Assembly (NCBI RefSeq): GCF_000316115.1 | Contig: NZ_JH993795.1 | Coordinates: 129,555-193,554, forward strand | Direction: 5' to 3' | Length of the DNA stretch: 64,000 bases | Source: Leptolyngbya sp. PCC 7375 | Lineage (GTDB): Bacteria > Cyanobacteriota > Cyanobacteriia > Phormidesmidales > Phormidesmidaceae | Shown: piece after piece, positions 1 through 8,188 of the stretch | Layout: each line of letters starts with the position of its first letter | Position numbering within the stretch: the first letter of the stretch is position 1 | Notes under the pieces: generated by a model | What the model was told of the DNA's origin: nothing | The model's input: only the letters and a program-made list of their open reading frames with translations | Databases searched by the model: none | Position numbers and translations under genes: made by a program

Positions 1-1
1 T

Positions 2-1369
2 AGTCAGGGTGAGCCAATTTATGACTTTGCTTCAGAGGTGCGGCAGCGTATTATTCAAGCCTCTGACCCTGATTTAACATTTCAGGTATTTACCAAATTG
101 TCTGAGAAAATAGCTGATGAAATTGGTGAATCACTGGATAGTTTTGATGCCCTATTGTCGCCAGAGCCAGAGTGGTTAGAGGCTAGCGGCATGGTTGCCC
201 CCTTTGCCCAAGTGACCCTGGAAGTGCTCAGGGCCATGGGTGGTCACTATCAAGCATTGGCTGAAGTTGTTGAGGAAGAGCAGGCAATAAAACGGCACCG
301 ACTGCAGCCTGATGAGGTATCAACATCTGTAGCGCCTCCTGAGTTTCAACTATTAGAGTTTGAAACAGCGCAGATTGTTGATCCGGATATAGCCTGGCCG
401 CTGCTACATCAGGAAATGGTGACGGTGGCAAAGATTGTTCAAATGCCGGTAACTGAGACGGTTATCCCAGGTTTGGAATTGTTTGAGTATCAAATGGGGC
501 AGCTAGAAAAACAAACAAGCCCTGGCGGTATTTTGTCGCGGTTTTTTCCACCACGCAGTGAAGATGAAGTTTGGGTAATAAAACCCCAACGACGGCAGGG
601 GCGTCAATGGGTAGAGGTATTGACAGAGGGACTGTCTTTAGAGATGGTATCTCTGCCAGCAGGGACATTTATGATGGGTTCCCAAGGAAACGAGGAGGAT
701 CGGGTTAGTTCTGAAGGGCCACGGCACCGGGTGAACGTGTCTGACTTTTGGTTGGGAAAATATCCTGTGACCCAGGCCCAGTGGCGGTTTGTGGCCACAC
801 TACCCCAGGTGGATATCAATATGCGGCTTGATCCGTCTCACTTTAAAGGAAATAATCGCCCGGTGGAGAAAGTAAGTTGGTACGAAGCACAGGAGTTTTG
901 TGCACGACTATCGTTGTATACGGGGCGTCAGTACCGGTTGCCAACGGAGGCAGAGTGGGAATATGCCTGCCGAGCAAGGACAGAAACACCGTTTTGTTTT
1001 GGTCAAACGATTAGTTCAGGGCTTGCCAACTATAACGGTAATTTTGCTTATGGTGTTGGGGGGAAAGGCGTCTATCGTGGACAGACAACACCTGTGGGTA
1101 GTTTTAAGATAGCCAATGGCTTTGGTTTGTATGATATGCACGGTAATGCCTGGGAGTGGTGTGAAGATCACTGGCATAATAATTATACTGAGGCACCGAC
1201 GGATGGACGAGCCTGGCGAACGAATAAGAGCAGAAGATCCGACCGAGTACTACGGGGGGGATCTTGGCTAGGCAACCCTGGGTATTGTCGCTCTGCATCG
1301 CGGGATTTTGAGATACCTGATGATCGCCAATATACCATTACGTTTCGAGTGAGTTGCACCCCAAAATAG
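2..1369 (+). CDS. FGE/SUMF1-type (C-type lectin fold) protein, 5' partial, with frozen variable region
   Basis: The frame is open to the left edge, so the true start lies outside the window; GTG at 38 is only the first in-window start. Roughly the first 190 residues are a helical region of unknown function. The rest is a formylglycine-generating-enzyme/SUMF1-like domain: GGTF-like PAGTFMMGS, YPVTQAQW, RLPTEAEWEYACR, DMHGNAWEWCEDHW and a C-terminal GGSW...CRSASR...DDR...FRVSC. This is the scaffold used as target by many retroelement diversifiers. It is paralogous to the two genes at 1496 and 4423, but its C-terminal coding differs from the template repeat at many silent positions, so it is probably no longer diversified. 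FGE-fold target proteins are generally thought to bind ligands rather than act as enzymes; that is family knowledge, not seen here. Function of the N-terminal part is unknown. Confidence 0.8.
   Translation, partial: SQGEPIYDFASEVRQRIIQASDPDLTFQVFTKLSEKIADEIGESLDSFDALLSPEPEWLEASGMVAPFAQVTLEVLRAMGGHYQALAEVVEEEQAIKRHRLQPDEVSTSVAPPEFQLLEFETAQIVDPDIAWPLLHQEMVTVAKIVQMPVTETVIPGLELFEYQMGQLEKQTSPGGILSRFFPPRSEDEVWVIKPQRRQGRQWVEVLTEGLSLEMVSLPAGTFMMGSQGNEEDRVSSEGPRHRVNVSDFWLGKYPVTQAQWRFVATLPQVDINMRLDPSHFKGNNRPVEKVSWYEAQEFCARLSLYTGRQYRLPTEAEWEYACRARTETPFCFGQTISSGLANYNGNFAYGVGGKGVYRGQTTPVGSFKIANGFGLYDMHGNAWEWCEDHWHNNYTEAPTDGRAWRTNKSRRSDRVLRGGSWLGNPGYCRSASRDFEIPDDRQYTITFRVSCTPK
1254..1363 (+). repeat. Diverged variable-repeat homologue (fossil VR)
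   Basis: It encodes the same GGSW..NP.YCRSASR....PDDR....FRVSC frame as the template at 4031-4144. The nucleotide sequence, however, differs at non-adenine third positions (for example TCT for TCG, GAT for GAC, TGT for TGC). The residues that vary fall at the template's AAC/AAT codons, which suggests past diversification followed by drift. Confidence 0.65.
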
Positions 1370-1440
1370 GCGAGTTTGTATGCTTTATATATCTGGCTTA
1401 ATTATTGTTGCGCGATGGGATCCAATGAATGAGAGACAGA

Positions 1441-1480
1441 GCCTCAGGAGTGTTGTCCTAGGAGGATCCTGGGGCTGAGG
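1441..1480 (+). other. Shared leader element upstream of VR gene (copy 1)
   Basis: A GCCTCAGG...GTGT...CCTAGG.GGA.CCTGGG block lies just before the gene at 1496, and a close relative lies at 4336-4380 before the gene at 4423. GCCTCAG and CTGAGG flank it as a short dyad. It may be a leader RNA structure, or simply a remnant of cassette duplication. Confidence 0.4.
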
Positions 1481-1495
1481 AGTGGTGAGAAAACT

Positions 1496-2341
1496 ATGAC
1501 CCAGATAGCGAATATAGTTAGACGGCAGCAGCGGGTGACCTACTATGGTGAGGTGCTACCCGGTGGGGTGACGCTGCGGATGATGCAGATCTCTGGTGGC
1601 ACGTTTATGATGGGCTCGCCGGAGACGGAGGTGGACAGGTTTAGTGATGAAGGGCCGCAGCACGAAGTAACGTTGGCTGGGTTTTTTCTAGGGAAGTATG
1701 CGGTCACCCAGGCCCAGTGGCAAGCGGTGGCAGGATTGCCATTGGTAAAGGTGGAGATGTCGCCGGACCCGTCTAACTTTAAGGGCAATGATCGCCCGGT
1801 GGAGCAGGTGAACTGGTATGAGGCAGAGGAGTTTTGTGCACGGCTGTCGGTTTATACGGGACGGCGCTATGGGCTGCCTAGCGAGGCTCAGTGGGAGTAT
1901 GCCTGTCGGGCAGGGACTGAGACGCCGTTTCACTTTGGGGAGACATTGACGACGGATCTAGCGAACTATTGTGGGCAAGATCGGGAAATCAATAATAGGA
2001 CTTATTCGGGCTCCTATGGGGAAGGGCCAAAGGGTGAGTATCGAGAAGAGACCACATCTGTAGGGCTATTTGATGTAGCCAATGACTTTGGGCTGTGTGA
2101 CATGCATGGCAATGTGTGGGAATGGTGTGCAGACCATTGGCATGATAATTATGATGGTGTACCAACGGATGGAAGTCCCTGGCTGACGGAAGATTCAGAG
2201 GCTAATCGAGTGGTACGCGGCGGCTCGTGGGACAGCGATCCTAGGAATTGCCGCTCCGCCTCGCGCGGCAGCTATCGGCCCGACGACCGCGACAGCAATT
2301 TCGGTTTTCGAGTTAGTTGTGAGCCCCCAGGCTCTCTTTAG
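1496..2341 (+). CDS. DGR target protein, FGE/SUMF1 C-type lectin fold (VR2)
   Basis: The 281-residue protein consists almost entirely of one FGE/SUMF1-like domain (SGGTFMMGSPETE, YAVTQAQW, LPSEAQWEYACRAGTETPF, DMHGNVWEWCADHW). Residues about 241-278 are the variable region GGSWDSDPRNCRSASR...DDRDSNFGFRVSC. Aligned by hand, its DNA differs from the template repeat at 12 of 30 template adenines and at no other position, the signature of mutagenic homing. ATG at 1496 follows a purine-rich GGAGTGGTGAG. It lies upstream of avd-RT and is paralogous to 4423-5232. Inference: a ligand-binding protein whose binding face is diversified. No signal peptide is evident, so it probably acts in the cytoplasm. 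Confidence 0.92.
   Translation: MTQIANIVRRQQRVTYYGEVLPGGVTLRMMQISGGTFMMGSPETEVDRFSDEGPQHEVTLAGFFLGKYAVTQAQWQAVAGLPLVKVEMSPDPSNFKGNDRPVEQVNWYEAEEFCARLSVYTGRRYGLPSEAQWEYACRAGTETPFHFGETLTTDLANYCGQDREINNRTYSGSYGEGPKGEYREETTSVGLFDVANDFGLCDMHGNVWEWCADHWHDNYDGVPTDGSPWLTEDSEANRVVRGGSWDSDPRNCRSASRGSYRPDDRDSNFGFRVSCEPPGSL
2217..2330 (+). repeat. DGR variable repeat VR2
   Basis: 114 bp aligned without gaps to TR 4031-4144. All 12 differences are at TR adenines (mostly A to G, some A to T). The invariant 3' block from CGGTTTTCGAG onward to CCCCCAG would be the homing-initiation end. It is followed directly by a GAGCC/GGCTC mini-hairpin overlapping 2321-2334. Confidence 0.93.
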
Positions 2342-2529
2342 TAGCCCTCTATTCCTTTTCCCCTCTTGGTCTTTTCTCTGAAGAAATTAAAATAATAGAG
2401 GCAACTAGATTTATATTCTTCAAGAAAAGTATTTAAGTGTTGCGCAATGCTTACAGGGGCATAAATCTTGATCTGAAAGCAAGGGGATTGCTGTAATTTC
2501 AAAAAATCAGACATCTACCGAAGTGACTA

Positions 2530-2934
2530 ATGAGCCAGGGAAAAGAGTTGCCAATTATTCAGAAAACCTATGATCTGATTAAGTGGTACGTGCCGATATT
2601 GCAAAAGCTGCCGCGTACTCATCGGTTTCAGTTGGGGGATCGGGTGATCAATGGTGTCTATGAGCTGCTAGAAGCGCTAATTGTGGCTCAGTATCAGAGA
2701 GATAAGCTAGATATCTTGCAGATGCTCAATAGCAAGCTGGATGTGCTGCGCTACCAGACTCGGTTGCTGTTTGAGTTTAACCTGCTATCTACTCAACGCT
2801 ACACCTATGTGAGTGAGCTGATTGATGGTATTGGTGCCGACCTGGGTGGGTGGATCAAGCAACAGCAGGCTAAGCAGACAAGTGTGCCATCTCGGAAACA
2901 CCAGCCTAAGCCTATTAAGCCTGCACTGGCATGA
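2530..2934 (+). CDS. avd: DGR accessory variability determinant (Avd-like four-helix bundle)
   Basis: The 134-residue, helix-rich, basic protein matches the Avd/four-helix-bundle family of retroelement accessory proteins ([24 protein letters not shown] near the start, then FQLGDRV and long amphipathic helices, and a basic tail). In characterised DGRs Avd forms a pentameric barrel, binds the reverse transcriptase and the template RNA, and is needed for mutagenic cDNA synthesis. Its stop overlaps the RT start in an ATGA (2931-2934), so the two are translationally coupled. The 188 bp upstream hold no gene; the 5' part is a pyrimidine tract that follows VR2. No strong ribosome-binding site is visible before ATG 2530. 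Confidence 0.88.
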   Translation: MSQGKELPIIQKTYDLIKWYVPILQKLPRTHRFQLGDRVINGVYELLEALIVAQYQRDKLDILQMLNSKLDVLRYQTRLLFEFNLLSTQRYTYVSELIDGIGADLGGWIKQQQAKQTSVPSRKHQPKPIKPALA

Positions 2935-4022
2935 AGCGTTATGGTAACTTGTGGCCCCAGATTATCGCTTTTGAAAATCTGTTGACGGCTGCTCGCAAGG
3001 CCCAGAAGGGCAAGCGCTATCGGCCTAATGTGCTGGAGTTTAATCACCATCTGGAACGTTCCTTGCTGACGCTACAGCGGGAACTGCGTGACAAGACCTA
3101 TGAGCCTGGCAAGTATTACACCTTCTACATTCATGATCCAAAGGTGCGGATGATCTCGGCTGCTCCCTACCGGGACCGGGTGGTGCATCATGCTTTGTGT
3201 AATGTGATTGTGCCACTGCTGGAGCCGACGCTGATTGGTGATACCTATGCAAATCGGTTGGGCTATGGCACCCATCGAGCACTAAAGAAATTTGTGGGAC
3301 TGGCACGGCGATATCGTTATTGTTTGCAGTGCGACATTTCCAAATATTTTCCTTCAATCGACCATGAGATTCTCAAAGGATTGTTGTGGCGTAAGTTAAA
3401 GTGCCCGGATACCCTGTGGCTGATTGATAAAATTATTGATGCGAGTAATCCTCAGATGCCGGTGATTGAATATTTTCCTGGGGATGACTTGCTAACGCCG
3501 GTTGAGCGACGACGGGGGCTGCCCATTGGTAATTTGACCAGTCAGTTTTTTGCCAATCTGTACTTGAATCCGTTTGACCATTTTGTTAAGGAGCAACTAA
3601 AGCTGCGACGCTATCTGAGATACGTTGATGATTTTGTGGCCTTTAGTGATGACTGGCAGGTGCTGGCGGATGCCAGGGCTGCTATGGAGGAGTATTTGGC
3701 TACTTTGCGGTTGAGGCTGCATCCGACTAAGAGTCAGCTATTTGAGACGCGCTATGGAGCGAATTTTGTGGGGTTTCGGGTATTGCCTGATCGCATCCGG
3801 GTACGCAATGACAATTTACAGCGGGCGAGAAAACGCATGAAGCTATTGCAGTTGCTTTATGCAAGAGGGGAAGTGGAATTGGCAGCCCTGGTGCAGCGTT
3901 TGAGCAGTTGGGAAGCGCATCTGATCCATGGGGATACGTATCGGCTGCGTCGTAAAATCTTTGATCAATTGGTATTTGTGCGACAGGGGGAAGACAGTTT
4001 TGATAGTATTCCTGTGGGGTAG
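2931..4022 (+). CDS. Diversity-generating retroelement reverse transcriptase
   Basis: 363 residues, the usual size for DGR RTs. Motifs seen: [12 protein letters not shown] (residues 134-145, first catalytic Asp), [16 protein letters not shown] (about 197-212) and YVDD (231-234). The IGNLTSQ form of motif 4 is the established mark separating DGR RTs from group II intron and retron RTs, which carry QGxxxSP. There is no maturase or endonuclease domain. It starts inside the avd stop codon (ATGA) and the template repeat begins 8 bases after its stop, so avd, RT and TR are probably one transcript. Role: copies TR RNA into cDNA with errors opposite adenine, for retrohoming into the VRs. Confidence 0.96.
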   Translation: MKRYGNLWPQIIAFENLLTAARKAQKGKRYRPNVLEFNHHLERSLLTLQRELRDKTYEPGKYYTFYIHDPKVRMISAAPYRDRVVHHALCNVIVPLLEPTLIGDTYANRLGYGTHRALKKFVGLARRYRYCLQCDISKYFPSIDHEILKGLLWRKLKCPDTLWLIDKIIDASNPQMPVIEYFPGDDLLTPVERRRGLPIGNLTSQFFANLYLNPFDHFVKEQLKLRRYLRYVDDFVAFSDDWQVLADARAAMEEYLATLRLRLHPTKSQLFETRYGANFVGFRVLPDRIRVRNDNLQRARKRMKLLQLLYARGEVELAALVQRLSSWEAHLIHGDTYRLRRKIFDQLVFVRQGEDSFDSIPVG

Positions 4023-4030
4023 GCCGCAGA

Positions 4031-4144
4031 GCGGCGGCTCGTGGAACAACAATCCTAGGAATTGCCGCTCCGCCTCGCGCAACAACAATCAACCCGACGA
4101 CCGCAACAACAATATCGGTTTTCGAGTTAGTTGTGAGCCCCCAG
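4031..4144 (+). repeat. DGR template repeat (TR)
   Basis: A 114-bp non-coding template directly after the RT gene. It reads as the same protein frame as the VRs but with clustered AAC/AAT codons (AACAACAAT occurs three times), giving GGSWNNNP..., the usual TR design because mutating AAC can give many residues and no stop. It contains 30 adenines; VR2 differs at 12 and VR3 at 13, none elsewhere. The 3' end reads GAGCCCCCAGCACTC, lacking the perfect GGCTC arm found at both VRs. Confidence 0.95.
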
Positions 4145-4422
4145 CACTCTTCTTGTGCCTGTACTGGCCTGGTCAGAACTGGCAGATGGGAATCTGTCGG
4201 GCGTACCCTCGAAGAGTCCAGACCTGCTCCGGCGATGTTTATGGGTTTAATAACCAGGGACATCCAAAAATAAAACCGGGTCCGCTAGCTTGGTAGGGAA
4301 ACCGAAGAGTTGGCGGATTCTTGTTTTGAGGCGGAGCCTCAGGGAAGTGTACCTAGGCGGAGCCTGGGCATCAGGGGGCAGGAATGTGGGTTAGAATGCG
4401 GTAGCGTTTGTAGATACCCCCT
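4145..4422 (+). other. TR downstream/leader region without gene
   Basis: 278 bp between the TR and the next target gene. No convincing coding sequence; an open frame across the TR is only the template read through. It may carry the 3' part of the TR RNA and the promoter of the gene at 4423. It includes the leader element at 4336-4380 that resembles 1441-1480. Confidence 0.5.
4336..4380 (+). other. Shared leader element upstream of VR gene (copy 2)
   Basis: GCCTCAGGGAAGTGTACC.. then CCTAGGCGGAGCCTGGG, the counterpart of 1441-1480 and at a similar distance from the next start codon. Confidence 0.4.
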
Positions 4423-5232
4423 ATGGCTGAACTTACCGTTCGTCGCAGTCAGGCCACTGCGCAATATTTTACGGAAGACCTGGGTAATGGTGTTGGTTTA
4501 GATATGGTGTTGGTACCAGGGGGCACGTTCTTAATGGGCTCACCCCCTGATGAACCTCAGCGTGCAGAGTCGGAGGGGCCACAACATAGGGTAACGGTTT
4601 CTACCTTTCTGATGGGGCGCTATACGGTGACCCAGGCCCAGTGGCGAGCAGTGGCAGAAATGACCCAGGTGAAGATATCTCTAAAGCCTGACCCAGCAAA
4701 CTTTAAGGGGGCCAATCGCCCGGTGGAGCGAGTCTCCTGGTACGAGGCGGAAGAGTTTTGTGCGCGGCTGTCGGTGCATACGGAACGGCTCTACAGACTG
4801 CCCAGCGAGGTCCAGTGGGAATATGCTTGTCGGGCAGGTACCCAAACACCCTTTTACTTTGGGCAGACGCTGACGGATGAGGTGGCGAACTATCGTGCAA
4901 CGTCTACTTATAACAATGGCCCAAAGGGTAAATATCTGAAAGAGACAGTCGATGTAACGCATTTTGGTTTAGCTAATGCTTACGGCCTATGCGACATGCA
5001 TGGCAATGTGTGGGAGTGGTGTGCGGATCACTGGCATAAAAACTATGATCAGGCTCCAATGGATGGAAGCCCCTGGCTGACAGAGAATTCAGAGGCGCGC
5101 CGGGTGCTACGCGGCGGCTCGTGGCTCAACAATCCTTGGTATTGCCGCTCCGCCTCGCGCAGCAGCTATCTTCCCGACGACCGCGACTTCATTATCGGTT
5201 TTCGAGTTAGTTGTGAGCCCCCAGGGCTCTAG
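4423..5232 (+). CDS. DGR target protein, FGE/SUMF1 C-type lectin fold (VR3)
   Basis: The 269-residue paralogue of the gene at 1496 has the same motif series (PGGTFLMGSP, YTVTQAQW, LPSEVQWEYACRAGTQTPF, DMHGNVWEWCADHW). Its C-terminal variable face is GGSWLNNPWYCRSASR...PDDRDFIIGFRVSC. By hand alignment its VR differs from TR at 13 of 30 adenines and nowhere else, and it differs from VR2 at most mutated sites, so the two targets were diversified independently. It lies downstream of the TR, so the cassette is target-avd-RT-TR-target. ATG 4423 has no clear Shine-Dalgarno. No signal peptide. Confidence 0.92.
   Translation: MAELTVRRSQATAQYFTEDLGNGVGLDMVLVPGGTFLMGSPPDEPQRAESEGPQHRVTVSTFLMGRYTVTQAQWRAVAEMTQVKISLKPDPANFKGANRPVERVSWYEAEEFCARLSVHTERLYRLPSEVQWEYACRAGTQTPFYFGQTLTDEVANYRATSTYNNGPKGKYLKETVDVTHFGLANAYGLCDMHGNVWEWCADHWHKNYDQAPMDGSPWLTENSEARRVLRGGSWLNNPWYCRSASRSSYLPDDRDFIIGFRVSCEPPGL
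5111..5224 (+). repeat. DGR variable repeat VR3
   Basis: 114 bp, gap-free to TR 4031-4144, with 13 adenine-only differences (A to T more common here than in VR2). The 3' end forms GAGCCC-CCA-GGGCTC at 5215-5229, a six-pair hairpin that the TR lacks. Confidence 0.93.
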
Positions 5233-5481
5233 CTTGTTCTTTTTTCTCTTGCCCTCTCGCTCTTTTCTCTTGGAAAAGAAAATCAAGATTTAAAGTTTCG
5301 ATGGTGCAGGCTATGTATGTAAAACTTTAGGGTGAGCTATGTTTCAGGGGTGCGATCTCATTATTTTTGCTTGGATGGGTGCGATCTCGAAACTTGTTTT
5401 CAGCTCGGATAGTGTTGTTGGTTAGTAGTGAGGTTGGTAAGGAGAGATTTTTGGGAGTGCGATCGCAAGTAGCTCCTGCTT

Positions 5482-7332
5482 TTATTCGGTGTTGGGGTAT
5501 TCGGTGTCAGGGTGCGATCGCAAATAAAATAACCACTGTTGTCTTTGTTCCGCTGTGAGATGGGCAAGGGAGGATATGGAGAAGCGCGCTTGTAGCTCCT
5601 GGCCTATGCGCTTTGGTCCCCAATCTAGTTGCTGTAGCTGATCAATGATGTTGACGATGGTGGATAGCGATCGCGCCTGTTCTTCAACCAGTTCCATCGC
5701 CAACAACTCAGCACATAGCTCAGGCGGCTGTTGCCTTAACCATGCCAGGGCCTCCGCCATCAAAATCGGGTCATCCAACGTCAACCAGTAAGCCATCTGC
5801 TGTAGATGGGCTGCTCTAGACTCCTGGGCCAGTATCTCCTCAGCCTCTACAACCTCCTGAGCTGCCTGTAAATCGATAGTGACCTGAGCCTTCGACAACC
5901 TCTCTCGGATACGCTGAATCTCTTCTCGATGGGGATTACCACCCTCTGGCTGAGATGTAATAGATTTGCGATCGCTAGAACCATTGATTTTATTATTATT
6001 ACCATCTACATCTTGTAATAAGCTTGTGGAGCTGTGACAGTTTGGCCAGGCTAACGCGCCAAACTGTCCAGATTCATTATTAAGTTGGTGTGTGTGTGTT
6101 GATTTCTCCTGTGAGAGCGGATGCCAGAGTTCTTTGTACCTATATAGAGACCCTCCCCCAATGCCAAATTTTCGGAGGGCATTAAACCTGGCAGTTGCCT
6201 GTTCTGGCAGTTCATTTTTATCTGAGAGTTCTTTAAGGGCAGCCTGAATTTTGTCCTTGGTTTTTTGACTCTGCCGTTGATTCCAGCTGGGTTCAGTATT
6301 TTCAGAGTCTGGTTTCTCCTTTTTAGATTTATATTTTCCAAACTGCTCTCCATAGTGAAAGTAGTGGCTTTTCTCGATACAGCTGACCCACTCAGAAACA
6401 CGGTCCTCGATTTCATGCTGATGACGACACCACAGCTCATAGCCAGGCAAAGCTTTAGCTACAGCGAGAACTTCTTTGATCAGACTTTCATCCGCTAGTG
6501 GTTCACCGTCGTACATTACATGGTGAAATACATAGGTGCGCATGGTGATCCGACCTAGCAATCGATTGGTTTGCCCATGGTCAGTCCAACCCTGCTCGAT
6601 TTCAGCGTTGAGATCGTTTAGGAACTTATCGGCTTTGTTCGACAGACGATAACTGCGCCGTTTCTTTTGTCTAATGATCCGCTGCAGTGTCTCATTGCTC
6701 AGGTTGTTGCGTCCCTGGCATTGTTTCCACTGTTCGACAAAGGTCGTCTGGTCAGTCCAGATCGGTTCTAGATCATCGTTGAGTAAATACGACCCACGCT
6801 GTAGCGGTAACCGATGCGCGTTGAATAAGTTCGGCGTACTTTCAATTGTGTAGAGTCGAGCATTGGGAAAGACTTCAAGCTGACCCGGTGTGACCTTAAA
6901 GCCCTGACTTTCCAAAAGCAAGGTGATGCCACTGCCCACTTCCCAAGCTGTCAGTGACTCTGAAAATGGAAAATATAGATGCAGGCCCTGACTATCGGAT
7001 GAGGTGCAGGTGATCGCTGAGACCAGACCTAAAGGTTCCAATGCCTCAGTGAGTTTTTGAAAGGCAATGGGATCTCGTCTGGGATGGTAGGCGCTACCAA
7101 TATCAACATCGACCATGGCGTACTGGGTTTCTTTCCCGAACCGTGCACCATATAGATAAGTGCCTTGTTCAATTAGTCGGTCTGATAGTGGATGCCGACT
7201 TTCCGTTTGCCACTGGGGGCGTTTACCCGGTAATGGATGCCGCGCGTAGATGTAATCGTGACGATGGGGAAAGAGTTCCAAAAACTCATTATTTTCTGGA
7301 ACATAATTAAACTCTAAGGAGGTGACTACAAT
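5482..7332 (-). CDS. Primase-like (AEP-type) plasmid replication protein, copy 1, probable ATT start
   Basis: A large protein nearly identical to 61873-63765. Its N-terminal third shows features of archaeo-eukaryotic-type primases: a hhhDhD-like MVDVDIGS and, about 35 residues on, SSDSQGLHLYFPF (S..GxH type), then GQLEVFPN. The middle is basic and helical; the C-terminal part is a run of leucine/glutamine-rich helices. The copy-2 alignment runs upstream past the first TTG (7281). That extra frame is open back to a TAG and contains no ATG, GTG or TTG. A perfect AGGAGG (minus strand) sits 6 bases before an in-frame ATT at 7332, making ATT the best start. It is divergent from the iteron/rep region, so a role in plasmid replication priming is inferred, not shown. 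Confidence 0.7.
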   Translation of the reverse strand: MVVTSLEFNYVPENNEFLELFPHRHDYIYARHPLPGKRPQWQTESRHPLSDRLIEQGTYLYGARFGKETQYAMVDVDIGSAYHPRRDPIAFQKLTEALEPLGLVSAITCTSSDSQGLHLYFPFSESLTAWEVGSGITLLLESQGFKVTPGQLEVFPNARLYTIESTPNLFNAHRLPLQRGSYLLNDDLEPIWTDQTTFVEQWKQCQGRNNLSNETLQRIIRQKKRRSYRLSNKADKFLNDLNAEIEQGWTDHGQTNRLLGRITMRTYVFHHVMYDGEPLADESLIKEVLAVAKALPGYELWCRHQHEIEDRVSEWVSCIEKSHYFHYGEQFGKYKSKKEKPDSENTEPSWNQRQSQKTKDKIQAALKELSDKNELPEQATARFNALRKFGIGGGSLYRYKELWHPLSQEKSTHTHQLNNESGQFGALAWPNCHSSTSLLQDVDGNNNKINGSSDRKSITSQPEGGNPHREEIQRIRERLSKAQVTIDLQAAQEVVEAEEILAQESRAAHLQQMAYWLTLDDPILMAEALAWLRQQPPELCAELLAMELVEEQARSLSTIVNIIDQLQQLDWGPKRIGQELQARFSISSLAHLTAEQRQQWLFYLRSHPDTEYPNTE

Positions 7333-7370
7333 AGCGCACCTCCTTTCCTATTTAATCCGCCACAAATTGT

Positions 7371-7398
7371 CAACTCTGGTAAATCAGTACCAGAGTTG
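7371..7398. promoter_or_regulatory. Perfect hairpin upstream of primase-like gene
   Basis: CAACTCTGGTA and TACCAGAGTTG form an 11-bp perfect inverted repeat around a 6-base loop, about 40 bp upstream of the probable start at 7332. No T-run follows on either strand, so it is more likely an operator or leader structure than a terminator. Confidence 0.45.
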
Positions 7399-7491
7399 CT
7401 AGGATCGATAGGCATATAAAACGGACCCACTTTGTGGGGACTGTTGATAGCACCAAGCTCTTAGCGGACCGGCAAGAAAGCGAAGGGCTGG

Positions 7492-7533
7492 TGCTTTTGC
7501 TGTTTGTTGACCTGCTTTTGCTGTTTGTTGACC
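7492..7533. repeat. Adjacent 21-bp direct repeats
   Basis: TGCTTTTGCTGTTTGTTGACC occurs twice, head to tail with no spacer, about 90 bp before the first iteron. Possibly a protein-binding or DnaA-like recruitment site of the origin; role not known. Confidence 0.5.
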
Positions 7534-7620
7534 TGGTTTAAGTTGAGTAGTTCATCTGTTTCCAGGCACCTGAGAGGTTAGCACTAGTTTGTTCTGTTCT
7601 CAAGTGCTTCAAATGCTTAA

Positions 7621-8160
7621 TACGGCAAAGGTACAGGGCTTTAATACGGTAAAGGTATAGGCTAATCTATACGCTAAAGTTATAGGCCATAGTGCATCAC
7701 ATACGGCAAAGGTATAGGCTAATCCATACGCTAAAGTTATAGCTCATAGTGCATCACATACGGCAAAGGTATAGGCTAATCCATACGCTAAAGTTATAGG
7801 CCATAGTGCGTCACATACGGCAAAGGTATAGGCTAATCCATACGCTAAAGTTATAGGCCCTATTTGAGAAATGCTTTGAATTGCTTGTTTCAATTGAACT
7901 GCACTTAACTGCATACGGCAAAGGTATAGGTCAATTTGTACGCTAGATTTATAGGCTCTGGCTTATGGGCTACGGCAAAGTAATAGGTCAATTTATACGC
8001 TAAAGTTACAGGCTCTGGCTTATGGGCTACGGCAAAGTAATAGGTCAATTTGTACGCTAAAGTTACAGGCTTTGGTCCGTGATCTACGGCAAAGTAATAG
8101 GTCAATTTGTACGCTAAAGTTACAGGCTTTTATTCAAAAAACATACGGCAAAGTTATAGG
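7621..8160. repeat. Iteron array (18 copies), candidate replication origin
   Basis: Eighteen 17-bp iterons were counted by eye. They mostly alternate between TACGGCAAAGGTATAGG-like and TACGCTAAAGTTATAGG-like versions. A first block occupies about 7621-7857 and a second about 7913-8160, with a 55-bp gap free of iterons. In the second block the G-type repeats become TACGGCAAAGTAATAGG. The last iteron ends 28 bp before the rep start at 8189. Such arrays bind the plasmid's Rep initiator and set copy number. Confidence 0.85.
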
Positions 8161-8188
8161 GTTTAAGAACTGGGAAAAGCCCTTTATC

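Noticed and set aside
3928..4296. Open reading frame reading GGSWNNNPRNCRSASRNNN...
   Set aside because: It is the template repeat read through in frame; no start signal and it overlaps the RT gene's end. TR is non-coding.
7905..8105. Minus-strand frame with repeats LAYKLTYYFAVA
   Set aside because: Produced by the iteron repeats; periodicity comes from DNA repeats, not a protein.
7621..8160. Possible CRISPR array
   Set aside because: Repeat units are only 17 bp, spaced about 11-16 bp with spacers that are themselves repeated, and no cas genes are near. Iterons explain it better.
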